This document shows positions 34,633 to 44,237 of a stretch of 64,000 nucleotides of DNA, piece after piece; within the stretch, counting starts at the first letter, position 1, and each line of letters opens with the position of its first letter. The stretch comes from Sipunculus nudus (Eukaryota; Annelida; Sipuncula; Golfingiida; Sipunculidae): assembly GCA_026874595.1 (NCBI GenBank), contig JAPPUL010000069.1, positions 1,674,001 to 1,738,000 on the forward strand, in the 5' to 3' direction. The notes under the pieces are model-generated. The model was not told the DNA's origin. It made no database searches and saw only the letters and a list, made by a program, of their open reading frames with translations. Position numbers and translations under genes: made by a program.

Positions 34633-35388
34633 CTATTTATCCCTTAATTTCAAAAGCTCATCATCCAGCCCGTAGCGGACGACATCGATGGTATTACTCT
34701 GTTGTGAGATGTAGTCGCCTGTTAAAACGGGCAATTGAAACGGGAAGAATGCCGGGTTGTTTTTTAATAATCCAAGAGCGGCTTTACCTTCTTTATCAGC
34801 ATACAGAGCGGCTTCGTATAAAAGTATTGTGAGGTTCGATTCACTGATTCCCATCGGCTTGCACTGCTCATAGCAGCCCTTGACTTTGGAATCCTCTAAT
34901 ACGCCCCATGCAACAAAAGAGCGAATTGCATATCGGGCATTTCTGGCCACCGTTTCCCTGTCACCGTACTGCTCTTTTAGTCGGGAGAACACTTGTGCCT
35001 GCGTAATCTGATCCTGCAGGTTGAAAAGCCTTTCGGTCTGTTTTGCGACATTGAACCAGAAGGGATACGATGCAGAGATCACTGCCCAGTGGTATGGAAG
35101 CCAGTTTCGAGGATTCTCATCCCGAATGAGAGCAAGAGCATGGTCCCTGAAGGGTATTAGGTCTTTGTCCGGCGCAAACCACGATGCAAGAATACTGATG
35201 GCCATGCCATACGTTTTTTTTCCTCGTTCACCAGTACCGCCGCTTTGTTTTTGAGTTGCTAAAAACTCGTCTAATTCAGCTCGAATCTCTTTTTCTTTGA
35301 GACCGGCTAACATCATTTTAACGACATGGTCCATCCAGTGTTTTTGAATGGTTTGTTTGATGCCCAGTTTGTCGTGTCGCTTACTCAT
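34633..35388 (-). CDS. brxA: BrxA-like protein, last gene of the type 3 BREX set
   Basis: A 251-residue, mostly helical protein without an obvious enzyme motif. Type 3 BREX loci end in brxA after pglZ, and this gene occupies exactly that place, its ATG overlapping the pglZ stop by one base (TAATG). The segment VARNARYAIRSFVAWGVLED resembles a winged-helix or helical DNA-contact region, and BrxA proteins are small DNA-binding proteins. The length is somewhat above the ~200 of type 1 BrxA. The assignment relies on synteny more than on residues. Confidence 0.7.
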   Translation of the reverse strand: MSKRHDKLGIKQTIQKHWMDHVVKMMLAGLKEKEIRAELDEFLATQKQSGGTGERGKKTYGMAISILASWFAPDKDLIPFRDHALALIRDENPRNWLPYHWAVISASYPFWFNVAKQTERLFNLQDQITQAQVFSRLKEQYGDRETVARNARYAIRSFVAWGVLEDSKVKGCYEQCKPMGISESNLTILLYEAALYADKEGKAALGLLKNNPAFFPFQLPVLTGDYISQQSNTIDVVRYGLDDELLKLRDK

Positions 35389-37382
35389 TATTGTGTCCTC
35401 CTTTCTACTTTGATCAGAGGCACGATAACTTCTTCGATAGCAACACCTCCATGGCCGACAATTGAGTCGCCCTCATTAACAAATGCATCATTCCCGGTAG
35501 CAACTAATGGGAAATAATCCTCAGGCAGACCAGTTGGCTGCCATTCACACGCAAAGGTAAAGGTCGAAGAGATCTGTGAGCGCAGTTCCGGCGTCGGATA
35601 TATGCGAACCCTTTCTCCACGGCTTTCTGCAATAGCGCCTTCAGTTGGTCGCCCTTTGCCGATCGATTCTATGTTGCCGTGGTCTGAAGTTATCCAGATT
35701 TCATAGTCATGGCTGCTCAGGTAATTAAGCAGAGAAATCAGGTATTCACCTCGGCACCATTGATCTATCTGGTTATGCATGCCTGCAGCACCGAGCTGCA
35801 TCCCGTGCATGATCTTGTCCACTTTATCAATCACCAGCCCGACAACTTTGGTCTTTGCCGGATTGATTAAGCCATCCATCGTGGCCTCAACATCACCATC
35901 TCCGAGGCTGCGTTTATAAGCGATATCCAGCTTCGAAACGTCATGGCCTTGCCAAAACTGCTTCCACAGCTTTTCTTCGCTGTTTGTGGAATTAATGGAA
36001 GACGGGAAATAGATCGGAGGCTTGCCTGAAAATATGGCTTGTCGTGAGACAGACGTCAGCGTTGGTATCCATGCAAACGTTGCAGACTCACGCAGAACAA
36101 GGTCGCTGTTTTGCTTCTGGATTATGTTTCGAACCGTTACCCACTGATCCAGCGAAAGTCCATCAATAACCACCAGCGCGACCTTATGGCTCTTTTGATC
36201 TTCAATGTATCGAGCCAGGTGTCGCGGAACGTGGTGCAACATTGCCGGAGTTGAAGGCGGCAGGTTTATCAGGCTGGAATAATGCGTTTCCAGCCAATCA
36301 GCAAAGAGAGCATTGAGCTTTTGACCGGTTTCACTATATCGATTCTGATGATCCGCATTACTTGCTGTGTGTATAAGAGCCGAAAGCTCCGCCCATTTCA
36401 TGGCGAACGTAATCCAGTCAGTGTATCTCGACTCCATTGATAAATCGGCTGCATCAACAAGCTCAAACAAGCGGGAAATCCTGAGGTCCTCACCATCTGA
36501 TTTGGCTGCTGAAATGCCGCTCAAAATCCACGAGTCTTTTTCAATATCTATGCCGGGCAAGTCAACCGGTGTAAGTTTCCCTTCTACAAATAAATTATCG
36601 ATATATACCCGTATGTCCTGATGGTCGAATGGCAGTGCCACAGGTCCTTGGACCTTTAAACCATAGGCTTCAGAGTCTTCTTTTACCTGATTTGTTTGGT
36701 TCAGGTTTTCAAGGAATATTGGCCAGCGTTCCTGAATGAAGGCAAAAAACTGTTCTGCATCCGGAATGATTTGAGACAGGCTCCAGCCTTTAAAATTGCC
36801 GCTGCCTTCAAATACCTCAACCAACCTGTCTGCCAGCATCGAAGGGATTGCCAGACTTCCGTAGTGTAAGCGCAACAGAAAGCGGAGAAGCTCAACCTCC
36901 GTGGATATGAGTTCTGCTGCCACACCAAATACATGCCGAAGGATAAAATCCTTGGTGCCATTATCGCCCATGCGGTCTGGGGATGTTTTCTTTTGAGCAT
37001 CAAACAGTGAGTCCAGCAGGCTGCGATCAAGCTGCTCAACAACGGGATAACTCATGTTGGGGAAAAGATCTCCCAAACTGAAAGACAGCTTTCTTCCGGC
37101 CTGCAGCAGGTCATAAGGCAAAGCTGCCAATTCCGCATCCTGCAATCTCAGGATCACAACAAGGTCGGTGTGTTCGCCCCGATCCCAAATGGATCGATAT
37201 TTCGATTCATAGGCATATCTGAACTCAATCGGGTCATTAAACTCGATGAGATCAAACCCACGATCCCTCAGCTCCATCGCCAGCTTTTCTTCGGTCAACA
37301 GGCAATCCGGATCAGATACCAGCGTCAGTTTGGCAACATTCGGTACAAAATCTTTAAGGATGGTGTTTCGCCAGCTACTCAC
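35388..37382 (-). CDS. pglZ: PglZ, BREX phosphatase-like core protein
   Basis: The signature protein of all BREX systems, with an alkaline-phosphatase-type core. The metal site motifs VALVVIDGLSLDQW (near residue 405) and ITSDHGNIES (near 567) are clear, with TPTLTSVSRQAIFSGKPP between them. The GTG at 37382 is preferred: it follows GGAGGTGTTT and overlaps the brxHII stop. An ATG at 37400 would give six more residues. The protein of 664 residues is near family size. It is needed for BREX methylation and exclusion, but its chemistry is unsettled. Confidence 0.92.
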   Translation of the reverse strand: MSSWRNTILKDFVPNVAKLTLVSDPDCLLTEEKLAMELRDRGFDLIEFNDPIEFRYAYESKYRSIWDRGEHTDLVVILRLQDAELAALPYDLLQAGRKLSFSLGDLFPNMSYPVVEQLDRSLLDSLFDAQKKTSPDRMGDNGTKDFILRHVFGVAAELISTEVELLRFLLRLHYGSLAIPSMLADRLVEVFEGSGNFKGWSLSQIIPDAEQFFAFIQERWPIFLENLNQTNQVKEDSEAYGLKVQGPVALPFDHQDIRVYIDNLFVEGKLTPVDLPGIDIEKDSWILSGISAAKSDGEDLRISRLFELVDAADLSMESRYTDWITFAMKWAELSALIHTASNADHQNRYSETGQKLNALFADWLETHYSSLINLPPSTPAMLHHVPRHLARYIEDQKSHKVALVVIDGLSLDQWVTVRNIIQKQNSDLVLRESATFAWIPTLTSVSRQAIFSGKPPIYFPSSINSTNSEEKLWKQFWQGHDVSKLDIAYKRSLGDGDVEATMDGLINPAKTKVVGLVIDKVDKIMHGMQLGAAGMHNQIDQWCRGEYLISLLNYLSSHDYEIWITSDHGNIESIGKGRPTEGAIAESRGERVRIYPTPELRSQISSTFTFACEWQPTGLPEDYFPLVATGNDAFVNEGDSIVGHGGVAIEEVIVPLIKVERRTQ

Positions 37383-40254
37383 AAACACCTCCATTTCCAA
37401 TATTCAGCATCAACAGCGGCCGAATTTCCGGTACTATCTGCCGGGCGGATTTAAGCTCGCCGCGCCACTGCGATTCGTCTTCATCCAGACGGGCCAACCT
37501 GAACTGTCGAACCTCGGGAAGTCCCAGCCGATCGATGGCTTTCCGGCGCGAGGCAAAAGCAATCATGCCGCGCTCTTCTTCACGGGTCACTGCTGCGAAA
37601 TGAGCTTCCTGCATCGTATCAAAAAGTTCCTGACCGGCCTGTTCGGCAGCAGACAGAAGTTTTTCACCCGCCGCAATAGACTCATTCGTGTCTTTCAGGC
37701 TGTCGATTCGGAGATCATTGGTTAACAACTGGTCCCAGATATGTCTTGCGGTTGGCATGAACAGCTTTCCTTCATTGCTCATGAAAACCGGGAGATAGCT
37801 TCGTCTTATCAGAGGAATTCTGATCTGAGAGTTGGCCGGTTGCCCCACAGACATGCGGATTTCAAAAAGGCCCCACAGACCTGAAACGGTTTTAGGGAGT
37901 CCGTTTATAGATACGCAAGGTAAAGGCTGCCCGGGAATAAACTGAGGCAGATTCATGGCCAAGCCGCGAATCCGGGCATTTTCAAGCGACAGGAGGTTCC
38001 CATCGGATGAAAGGTCTCTGGATTGGAAAACAGCGCTTTGCACCTTTTCGCCGTCCGGCCATGTAAAGTTCCAGCCGAGCAGATCCTTTTCCAGTTTGCA
38101 CTCTTTCGTTTGCAGATAATGGGTGGTCATCTGCTCTATCCAATGCGGCAGAGGATGGCTGCGCAGTTTTTCAGCCGCCGGTAAGTCCGGCTCTTCAGAT
38201 ATTCCATACACCGCACATTGCTCTCGAACCTGCTGCATCTCTTCCTGAAGATTCTGCACTGTCTGATCGACCTCAGCATCCGGATCGGCGTCCTCCATAA
38301 TGACGTGCGTCATCATCTTTTCGATCATCTCGCCGGACAGTGAGGTATCCAAAATGTCGTTGGCTTTATCGATACCCATTTCATCGAGAATGATGGAGAG
38401 CTTGGTTTGAAGCACTTCCCGCACCCGGCTTTCAACCGAGTTTTCATATACAAAATTGACCGCCCGGACTATTTTGCTTTGACCAATACGGTCAACACGA
38501 CCGATCCGCTGTTCAATGCGCATCGGATTCCATGGTAAATCGTAGTTAACCACCACATGGCAGAATTGAAGGTTCAAACCTTCACCACCGGCGTCAGTTG
38601 CTATAAGAACCCGGGCGCTATCACGAAAATCACGCTGAGCGATCCGTCGTTCATCCATGCTCATCGAGCCGTTCAAGATGGCGCAAGGAATGCCCCGTTT
38701 TTCAAGAAAGGTTCGCAGCATGGCCTGCGTCGGAACAAATTCAGTAAAAATCAGCAGTTTCAGTTGATCGTCATTTTCCTCGCCCTGCAGCTGAAAGATG
38801 AGGTTCATCAGCGCTTCGGTTTTGATATCCGGCCCGGCCATTTCAGCGGCCCGGGCGAGATCCAGCAGAGCATTAACTTCCGCCATCTCACTGGTTCTGC
38901 CTGATTCATCCACTTCAACCAGCAGGTCCAGCTGCATCTGACCGTCAAGGTCTGTGAAGTCTTCCAGCTCTTCTTCACTCAGGGAAGAAGTGTGAGTCTC
39001 TCGCAAATTTTCAAGCGCCTGCAGCCTTCTCTCCAGTGTGCAGCGGATGGCATGAGAGCTTGAAGTGACAATTCGCTGCAGAAGAACCATCAGGAAACCG
39101 ATATGCGGTTTGCGATCCTTTACCGCACGGTTATAGCCTTCTTTCACGTAGTCAGTAACCGCTTCGTATAAAGCCACCTGTGCTGGGTTTCGTTCCAGAT
39201 CCACACCCAGCGTCTGTGTGGTGCGCGGTCGGAACAGCGGTTTGCCGTCTGCCGTCACCGCTTTGCGTTTTTCAGTTCGTATGACAAAATTAGAAACCCT
39301 GTCACGGGTCACGCTTTCCAAATCAGGGAAAGCCATGGGATCAAGTAGGCTCATCAAACGCTGAAAAGCGTCAGATTTCCCTTGGTGAGGTGTTGCTGAC
39401 AAAAGGAGAAGATAAGGTGCTGCCTCGGTGAGTCCTTGTCCAAGTTTGTAGCGTGCCACCTGATCGGTACTGCCGCCCATTCGGTGGGACTCATCCACCA
39501 CAATCAGATCCCATTGGCCCTGGACCAGTCTTTCGTAACGATTCCGGTTGTACGCCTGAATCTTTTCTTTCGACCAGCCTCTGCGGCGTGTCAGCGGCTT
39601 GACAGCATCCAACGTCACGATTGCCTGAGAGAATCGCATCCATGGGTTGTAATCACTTGTGTGGTCTGTTTCCCCACTGACGTACTGGCCCGGTCGTTCC
39701 AAGCGTTCCAATGCATCCAGATCACCCGGGTTGACCAGAGAAAAGGATTCATTGAAATGGGTGTCCATTTCAGCCACCCACTGCATGGCCAGACTCTTAG
39801 GAGCCACCACCAAGGTTCGACGTACCAGACCGCGTAATTTCAACTCGCGCATAACAAGCCCGGCTTCGATCGTCTTCCCAAGACCGACCTCATCGGCCAG
39901 CAGATAGCGCACGCGGTCGCCGGATATAGCCCGGGAGAGTGCATGAATCTGGTGCGGCAGTGGAATAACATTGGACTCCATAGGAGCCAGCAAGACATGC
40001 CCGTCGGATGCGCTGGATGATCCTTCCAAAACCTCAGCCACTTTTGCCGCTGCTGATATATAGGCTACCCGGTGGCTTTCAATTTTCGGATGCTGATCAC
40101 TCGACAACGGCTGCAGGTCAGACTGGGGAACACGCACAACCGCATCCTGATTCGGCAACCAGATACGACATACCGTCTGCCCCCACAAGGTCTGTTCATC
40201 AACAACCTTGCAGGCGCTTTTGTGTATGGTGCTGTATTTCCATAGTCTGTTCAT
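37375..40254 (-). CDS. brxHII: BrxHII, SNF2-type DNA helicase/translocase of BREX
   Basis: A 959-residue superfamily 2 ATPase, the helicase named in type 3 BREX. Walker A YLLADEVGLGKTIEAG is near residue 128, the Walker B variant DESHRMGG and motif III LLLSATPHQGK follow, and the C-terminal lobe has IATDAGGEGLNLQF and RIEQRIGRVDRIGQ near 588. The start is ATG 40254, two bases after the stop of the preceding gene; a TTG four codons earlier is less likely. It probably moves along phage DNA as part of the exclusion complex. Confidence 0.92.
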   Translation of the reverse strand: MNRLWKYSTIHKSACKVVDEQTLWGQTVCRIWLPNQDAVVRVPQSDLQPLSSDQHPKIESHRVAYISAAAKVAEVLEGSSSASDGHVLLAPMESNVIPLPHQIHALSRAISGDRVRYLLADEVGLGKTIEAGLVMRELKLRGLVRRTLVVAPKSLAMQWVAEMDTHFNESFSLVNPGDLDALERLERPGQYVSGETDHTSDYNPWMRFSQAIVTLDAVKPLTRRRGWSKEKIQAYNRNRYERLVQGQWDLIVVDESHRMGGSTDQVARYKLGQGLTEAAPYLLLLSATPHQGKSDAFQRLMSLLDPMAFPDLESVTRDRVSNFVIRTEKRKAVTADGKPLFRPRTTQTLGVDLERNPAQVALYEAVTDYVKEGYNRAVKDRKPHIGFLMVLLQRIVTSSSHAIRCTLERRLQALENLRETHTSSLSEEELEDFTDLDGQMQLDLLVEVDESGRTSEMAEVNALLDLARAAEMAGPDIKTEALMNLIFQLQGEENDDQLKLLIFTEFVPTQAMLRTFLEKRGIPCAILNGSMSMDERRIAQRDFRDSARVLIATDAGGEGLNLQFCHVVVNYDLPWNPMRIEQRIGRVDRIGQSKIVRAVNFVYENSVESRVREVLQTKLSIILDEMGIDKANDILDTSLSGEMIEKMMTHVIMEDADPDAEVDQTVQNLQEEMQQVREQCAVYGISEEPDLPAAEKLRSHPLPHWIEQMTTHYLQTKECKLEKDLLGWNFTWPDGEKVQSAVFQSRDLSSDGNLLSLENARIRGLAMNLPQFIPGQPLPCVSINGLPKTVSGLWGLFEIRMSVGQPANSQIRIPLIRRSYLPVFMSNEGKLFMPTARHIWDQLLTNDLRIDSLKDTNESIAAGEKLLSAAEQAGQELFDTMQEAHFAAVTREEERGMIAFASRRKAIDRLGLPEVRQFRLARLDEDESQWRGELKSARQIVPEIRPLLMLNIGNGGVCE

Positions 40255-40256
40255 AT

Positions 40257-40970
40257 TTATAACCAATCAAGGAAGCTTTCAAAACTACAGAATTGGGCAT
40301 CCAATGGTTCTTGGCCATTGGACAAACGATTTATCTGATCATGTGTTAAGCGAAAGAAATAAACGTTTCCATTTGTTTTTATTTCACTTCCTACTTTTGA
40401 CACTGTGTTAACGCAAACCATGTAATAATCAATGCCAAGGTCTATAGTGGAATCGACTATTTTATGAAGTGCATGAGCTCCATTGGGTCCCTGCCAAGAA
40501 GGCCTTCTATTCATCTTGGAAACAAGTTGGCCAGCTCTTTGTTTGTTGTAAAAGTCCATCCAGAATGTTGTTAACTCAAAACCCTTGAAATTTCTCTCAT
40601 CTAACCACACATAATCAAGCTCGACTGTGGAATAAGGAGAACTTGTTATATAGTCGTAGCTACAGGAATACCTATCAGAAATGAAATCTGATAAATATGA
40701 TGAATGAGGACTGATTACTCGAGGAACGACAGTATAATCAATCAAATGTGAAGGGATGCCAGATTGGCTGTTAGGTTTAATGTCGCTATACGAGTTTGTC
40801 TTATTCTTGGAATTTATTTCATATAGGTAAGCGATCGTCTTATCACCCTCGCTTAGAATAATTGGCCAAGAAATTTGCGCATAACCGTATTTCCGAATTA
40901 ATTCCTTTACAATAGGTTCTTCGGGTTTGCCTGTTGCTATTGCGTATGTAGGGATTGCTTGAGCAGCCAT
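40257..40970 (-). CDS. Unrecognised protein inserted between pglXI and brxHII
   Basis: A 237-residue protein of no family I know, in a position not occupied in the standard type 3 BREX order. AAAGGAG stands before ATG 40970; an earlier in-frame codon at 41021 would overlap pglXI and is not used. The DNA is visibly richer in A+T than its neighbours. The block STVELDYVWLDERNFKGFEL, with a following NKQRAGQ helix, resembles the acidic beta-hairpin of PD-(D/E)XK nucleases (E..D...FKGFE), though the usual lysine two residues after the Glu is Thr. A nuclease or BREX-modifying accessory is a guess. Spacing (11 bp after pglXI, 2 bp before brxHII) shows co-translation. Confidence 0.6.
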   Translation of the reverse strand: MAAQAIPTYAIATGKPEEPIVKELIRKYGYAQISWPIILSEGDKTIAYLYEINSKNKTNSYSDIKPNSQSGIPSHLIDYTVVPRVISPHSSYLSDFISDRYSCSYDYITSSPYSTVELDYVWLDERNFKGFELTTFWMDFYNKQRAGQLVSKMNRRPSWQGPNGAHALHKIVDSTIDLGIDYYMVCVNTVSKVGSEIKTNGNVYFFRLTHDQINRLSNGQEPLDAQFCSFESFLDWL

Positions 40971-40981
40971 AAAAAACTCCT

Positions 40982-43780
40982 TTAAATATTTTCCATTCTT
41001 GTCTTTGCTTGGTCGTACCACATCAGAAGCTTGGGATCTTCCTCAAGAATGTTGTTGGGTATTCTGTCTGCGACAGCAATGATGACGCTGTATTCACGTT
41101 CCTGCCATGCTTTCTTAAACCCGGTACGGACTGCCTCAAGTCGGAATATCTTGAGTTTCTTTTTAGCCTGCTTGTATTCTTCAAACTCTCTTAGAAGGGC
41201 TTTTTCACGTAGCTTTTCGAGGTCGCCCGCTTTGTTAGGGGCGGGCACATACCAGCGGCCTTTGGCTTTGGCGACCAATGCCGGGTCTTCTTTCGGCAGG
41301 TTCCGCATATCCTTCCAGTTTGTGGAAAGATAGCTATGGATCTGATCTGGAACCGGGCCTTTACCATCGTATGGAAGGAAGTTCTGTTCCAGCAAGATGG
41401 AGAGTTCTAAGCCGACCTCGTTTTTGCTCCAGCCACCAATCTCCTTCATGAACAGCGGATTGATATCCTGAAAACTTTGCGGCTTATCACGCAACAGGCT
41501 GCGCAGCCATTCGATGGCCGAGGCTTCATCGGAAATAAACAGCGACTGTTGCAGTGGCCTGCCGCCACCAATCATCTTTTTGCGATCGTATTCCGCCACC
41601 TGTTCAGGAAGAAAATACATACCATAACGCTCGGAGAAACGCTGAGACAATCCAAGTTGAAACTCTTGACTGTCAATTGGTAGGTTGTAACCCTTCCGAA
41701 CATAGTATGCGATCACTTGATCGTATATTATTCGAGGATCTCTTTCAGGGATTGCGATTAGGTCATGGCCCTGTTTCTTTACAATCGGAAGATACTTTAA
41801 ATGAGTTCTTACAAAGTCCCAGACACCATCTTCTGTTTGGGCTTCCAACTCAAATCGGTCTTCAAAACCACCATTTGGCTTATATGCTGAGATGACAAGA
41901 TCCTGCTTAACCGCAGTTGGAGTTGTAACAGCTTTAAAACTACCTTGCTTTTTGTCCAAAGCCGACACATTAGCAACTATAAAGCCTGCCTCTGTTAATG
42001 CTGTTTGAATACTATTCCATACAGCTGCTTTTGTATTGGAAAATTCAATAGTCATCCAACGCCCAGGCTTGGTTACTTCATACGCCTTTTTGAAGCACTC
42101 AACCATCAATTGGCGATATTCACCAATCCCTTTCCCTTGCGATGAATTTTCGATTGCTTCTTTTAAGTTGTTAGTACGAGCTTTTAGCCAATATTCCCAA
42201 AGCGAGCTCAATTCCGAATAATTGAGATTTGCACCAAAAGGAGGATCAATAAACACATAATCTGCCTTAAATCCTTCAAGGTCTGCAGTCGACATTGTGC
42301 TTAACAATGAAAATGAGGGTAACTTCTTAAAAGCATCTACGATTTTTTTTATCTTATTGTAGAATGCAGTAAACACATTGGCCTCTGATACTTGCGACCC
42401 GATATACATAGTTCCACTCAATGGGTTGTACGGAAATGAGACCCCTGGCCTATACCTGTTCAATTTGCTCACATTGATAAGTTGCGAATTAAACATTAGT
42501 AGTGCTTGGTGGTTTTTTTGACACCTTTCCCGTATCGCAGAAAGAATTATCAAGTTGCGCTTTGAATAAAAATGGTGCACATGAGTCAGGCCAATAGAGT
42601 CATTCCGACGAGTTTCCTTTCCCTCCATCATTCGCTCGCAAGGAATCCATGTATCGATTTTCAAATTATCAATTTTAGAAATTAATTCTAAGTCATGTTG
42701 ATCTATTTGCTTTTGCAACTTTCTCCTGTTTCCGGGCAAGCTGTAATTTATCATTACAGGTTGTTGTTTCGCCTGTTTAACAGTATGGCCTAAAACTTGA
42801 TCAAATAATGTAACATAGGCTCTTTCAATTTTTCTTTTTGTCAGGGTAGCGTTACAGCTCTGGCATTGAAATTCGTCGAGGACCTTGTTTGATTCTTTAC
42901 ATACCGCAACATCGTAAAAAACAACTTCTGAGCCGCACTCAGAGCACAAGAATACATCTGAAAAAACTGTATAATTTATTTTTCCTTTTGTCTTTCCGTC
43001 TGTGTGAATTGTTTCATACATCCAACCAAATTCATTTTCGACTTCAGCAAGAATCTTTTTTGCGTCTTTTTCAAAAGCTTTGACATCAACTGGGGTATTG
43101 TAATTGTAGGCAATAAACGTCGCGGCTGGTGATAGGTCGTTCAGTATGGCTTTACGAACCCCCAGTTTTGAAAAACGCTTCCAACTTACTTTGCCATCTT
43201 CATTTTGTTCCGCTTGAAAAATTGTTCCATCTTCATCTACTTTGTAGCCAAGAGACTGAACTTCATTTTTGTCACCACACATCTGGGCAGCTACACCTGT
43301 CATTCCGGTCCCACAGAAACCGTCAAAAACGATGTCTCCTGGCTCCGTGTAGTGGAGGATGTACCGCATGATTGCCTTGTGCGGCACCTTGGTATGATAA
43401 GAGTGGGCATTGTAAATCGGGTCGTTTTTTCCTTCGCTGACATCGGCGGCAAAAGGCTCCCGGTGGTAATGATAGTCCGCTGGTTTTTCTGGCTTTTGGC
43501 TTTCCCATTCATCAATAAACTGACCAATCCATGGGTTTGGACAGGCAGTGTAATACGGCGGATCGCTTAGCTTGAGGATGTCTTCATCTTCACCGACCGG
43601 GAAACCTTCAATCTTGCGGAATTCCGGGTCCTGCAGCTTTCTTCGCAGCTCCTCCGTAAAGTGGGCACGCCGGGCGTCATCATTTTCAAACGTTTGTCCC
43701 AAACAGGTCACGGGTCCAGTGTCGCGGGTCTCGAGTCCTTCATCGGGGAATAAATTTGGCTGTTCATGTGAGTATTTCAT
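40982..43780 (-). CDS. pglXI: PglXI, BREX adenine-specific DNA methyltransferase
   Basis: A 932-residue N6-adenine methylase of the PglXI type. The catalytic motif appears as SDPPYYTACPNPW (72-84) and again as FIDPPFGANLNYSEL near 511. The SAM-binding motif VFDGFCGTGMTGVAA is at 151-165. Between them lies a zinc ribbon (CSECGSE...CQSCNATL). It would mark host DNA so that BREX spares it. Residues 15-27 (GLETRDTGPVTC) are encoded by a copy of the short repeat that flanks the neighbouring four-helix-bundle gene, so the N terminus may have been altered. The start overlaps that gene by 4 bp. Confidence 0.9.
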   Translation of the reverse strand: MKYSHEQPNLFPDEGLETRDTGPVTCLGQTFENDDARRAHFTEELRRKLQDPEFRKIEGFPVGEDEDILKLSDPPYYTACPNPWIGQFIDEWESQKPEKPADYHYHREPFAADVSEGKNDPIYNAHSYHTKVPHKAIMRYILHYTEPGDIVFDGFCGTGMTGVAAQMCGDKNEVQSLGYKVDEDGTIFQAEQNEDGKVSWKRFSKLGVRKAILNDLSPAATFIAYNYNTPVDVKAFEKDAKKILAEVENEFGWMYETIHTDGKTKGKINYTVFSDVFLCSECGSEVVFYDVAVCKESNKVLDEFQCQSCNATLTKRKIERAYVTLFDQVLGHTVKQAKQQPVMINYSLPGNRRKLQKQIDQHDLELISKIDNLKIDTWIPCERMMEGKETRRNDSIGLTHVHHFYSKRNLIILSAIRERCQKNHQALLMFNSQLINVSKLNRYRPGVSFPYNPLSGTMYIGSQVSEANVFTAFYNKIKKIVDAFKKLPSFSLLSTMSTADLEGFKADYVFIDPPFGANLNYSELSSLWEYWLKARTNNLKEAIENSSQGKGIGEYRQLMVECFKKAYEVTKPGRWMTIEFSNTKAAVWNSIQTALTEAGFIVANVSALDKKQGSFKAVTTPTAVKQDLVISAYKPNGGFEDRFELEAQTEDGVWDFVRTHLKYLPIVKKQGHDLIAIPERDPRIIYDQVIAYYVRKGYNLPIDSQEFQLGLSQRFSERYGMYFLPEQVAEYDRKKMIGGGRPLQQSLFISDEASAIEWLRSLLRDKPQSFQDINPLFMKEIGGWSKNEVGLELSILLEQNFLPYDGKGPVPDQIHSYLSTNWKDMRNLPKEDPALVAKAKGRWYVPAPNKAGDLEKLREKALLREFEEYKQAKKKLKIFRLEAVRTGFKKAWQEREYSVIIAVADRIPNNILEEDPKLLMWYDQAKTRMENI
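43713..43742. repeat. Short GC-rich repeat copy inside the pglXI start region
   Basis: GGTCCAGTGTCGCGGGTCTCGAGTCC resembles the GGGTCTCGAGTACCGGGTCT and GACTCGTGACTC units on the other side of the four-helix-bundle gene (44,166-44,235). It is read in frame as part of PglXI. Confidence 0.5.
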
Positions 43781-44151
43781 TTTGTAATTCCTCTGCTCAA
43801 ATATTTTATAAACCTGCCTATGAGGTTTCCGATTTCTGTAGTCATCTTGTAAAGTGAGTCGAAAATGGTCTTGTCGATAAGGCCAGCATCAAGAGCCACA
43901 TAAAGCTGAGCTTTCACTTCTCCTGCTGATCCCTTGGCAATAATCAAGAAACGACGGAACTCAACATCACCACCACGCTCGAAGCCTTCGGCGATGTTGG
44001 ACATGATAGAAACAGAAGCTCGTCGTATCTGATCACGCAGGCCAAAGTCACGGGCAAACTGACCATCATTTGACAACGCATAAATCTGCTTTGTCAGCTC
44101 TCTGGCATTTTGCCAGGCTTCTATGTCTTCAAAATTTTCTATCTTTGCCAT
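43777..44151 (-). CDS. Four-helix-bundle (23S rRNA intervening-sequence type) protein
   Basis: A 124-residue protein of the S23/IVP four-helix-bundle family: FEDIEAWQNARELTKQIYAL, LRDQIRRASVSIMSNIAEGF with ERGGDVEFRRFL, and EVKAQLYVALDAGLID are its hallmark segments. Such genes are mobile in bacteria, found in 23S rRNA insertions and scattered in genomic islands; their function is unknown. Here it lies inside the BREX operon between brxC and pglXI, overlapping pglXI by 4 bp (ATGA), with short GC-rich repeats on both sides. GGAGCG precedes its ATG. Confidence 0.9.
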   Translation of the reverse strand: MAKIENFEDIEAWQNARELTKQIYALSNDGQFARDFGLRDQIRRASVSIMSNIAEGFERGGDVEFRRFLIIAKGSAGEVKAQLYVALDAGLIDKTIFDSLYKMTTEIGNLIGRFIKYLSRGITK

Positions 44152-44159
44152 ACTCGCTC

Positions 44160-44235
44160 CGTTTAGGTCTCGGGTCTCGAGTACCGGGTCTTGGGTCTAA
44201 GACTCGTGACTCGCGACCATTGACTCGTGACTCAT
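44160..44235. repeat. Array of short GC-rich repeats upstream of the four-helix-bundle gene
   Basis: The 86-bp gap between brxC and the four-helix-bundle gene consists of imperfect units: GGTCTCGGGTCTCGAGTACC, GGGTCTTGGGTCT and two GACTCGTGACTC boxes around GACTCGCGACC. The unit is partly self-complementary. Related sequence lies on the far side of the gene at ~43.72 kb. Such units could be a dispersed repeat or target of a mobile cassette. Confidence 0.65.
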
Positions 44236-44237
44236 AT

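Noticed and set aside
37375-43780. DISARM system, suggested by a SNF2 helicase next to an adenine methylase
   Set aside because: PglZ, BrxC and BrxF are present and DrmB/DrmC-like genes are not. The set is BREX type 3.
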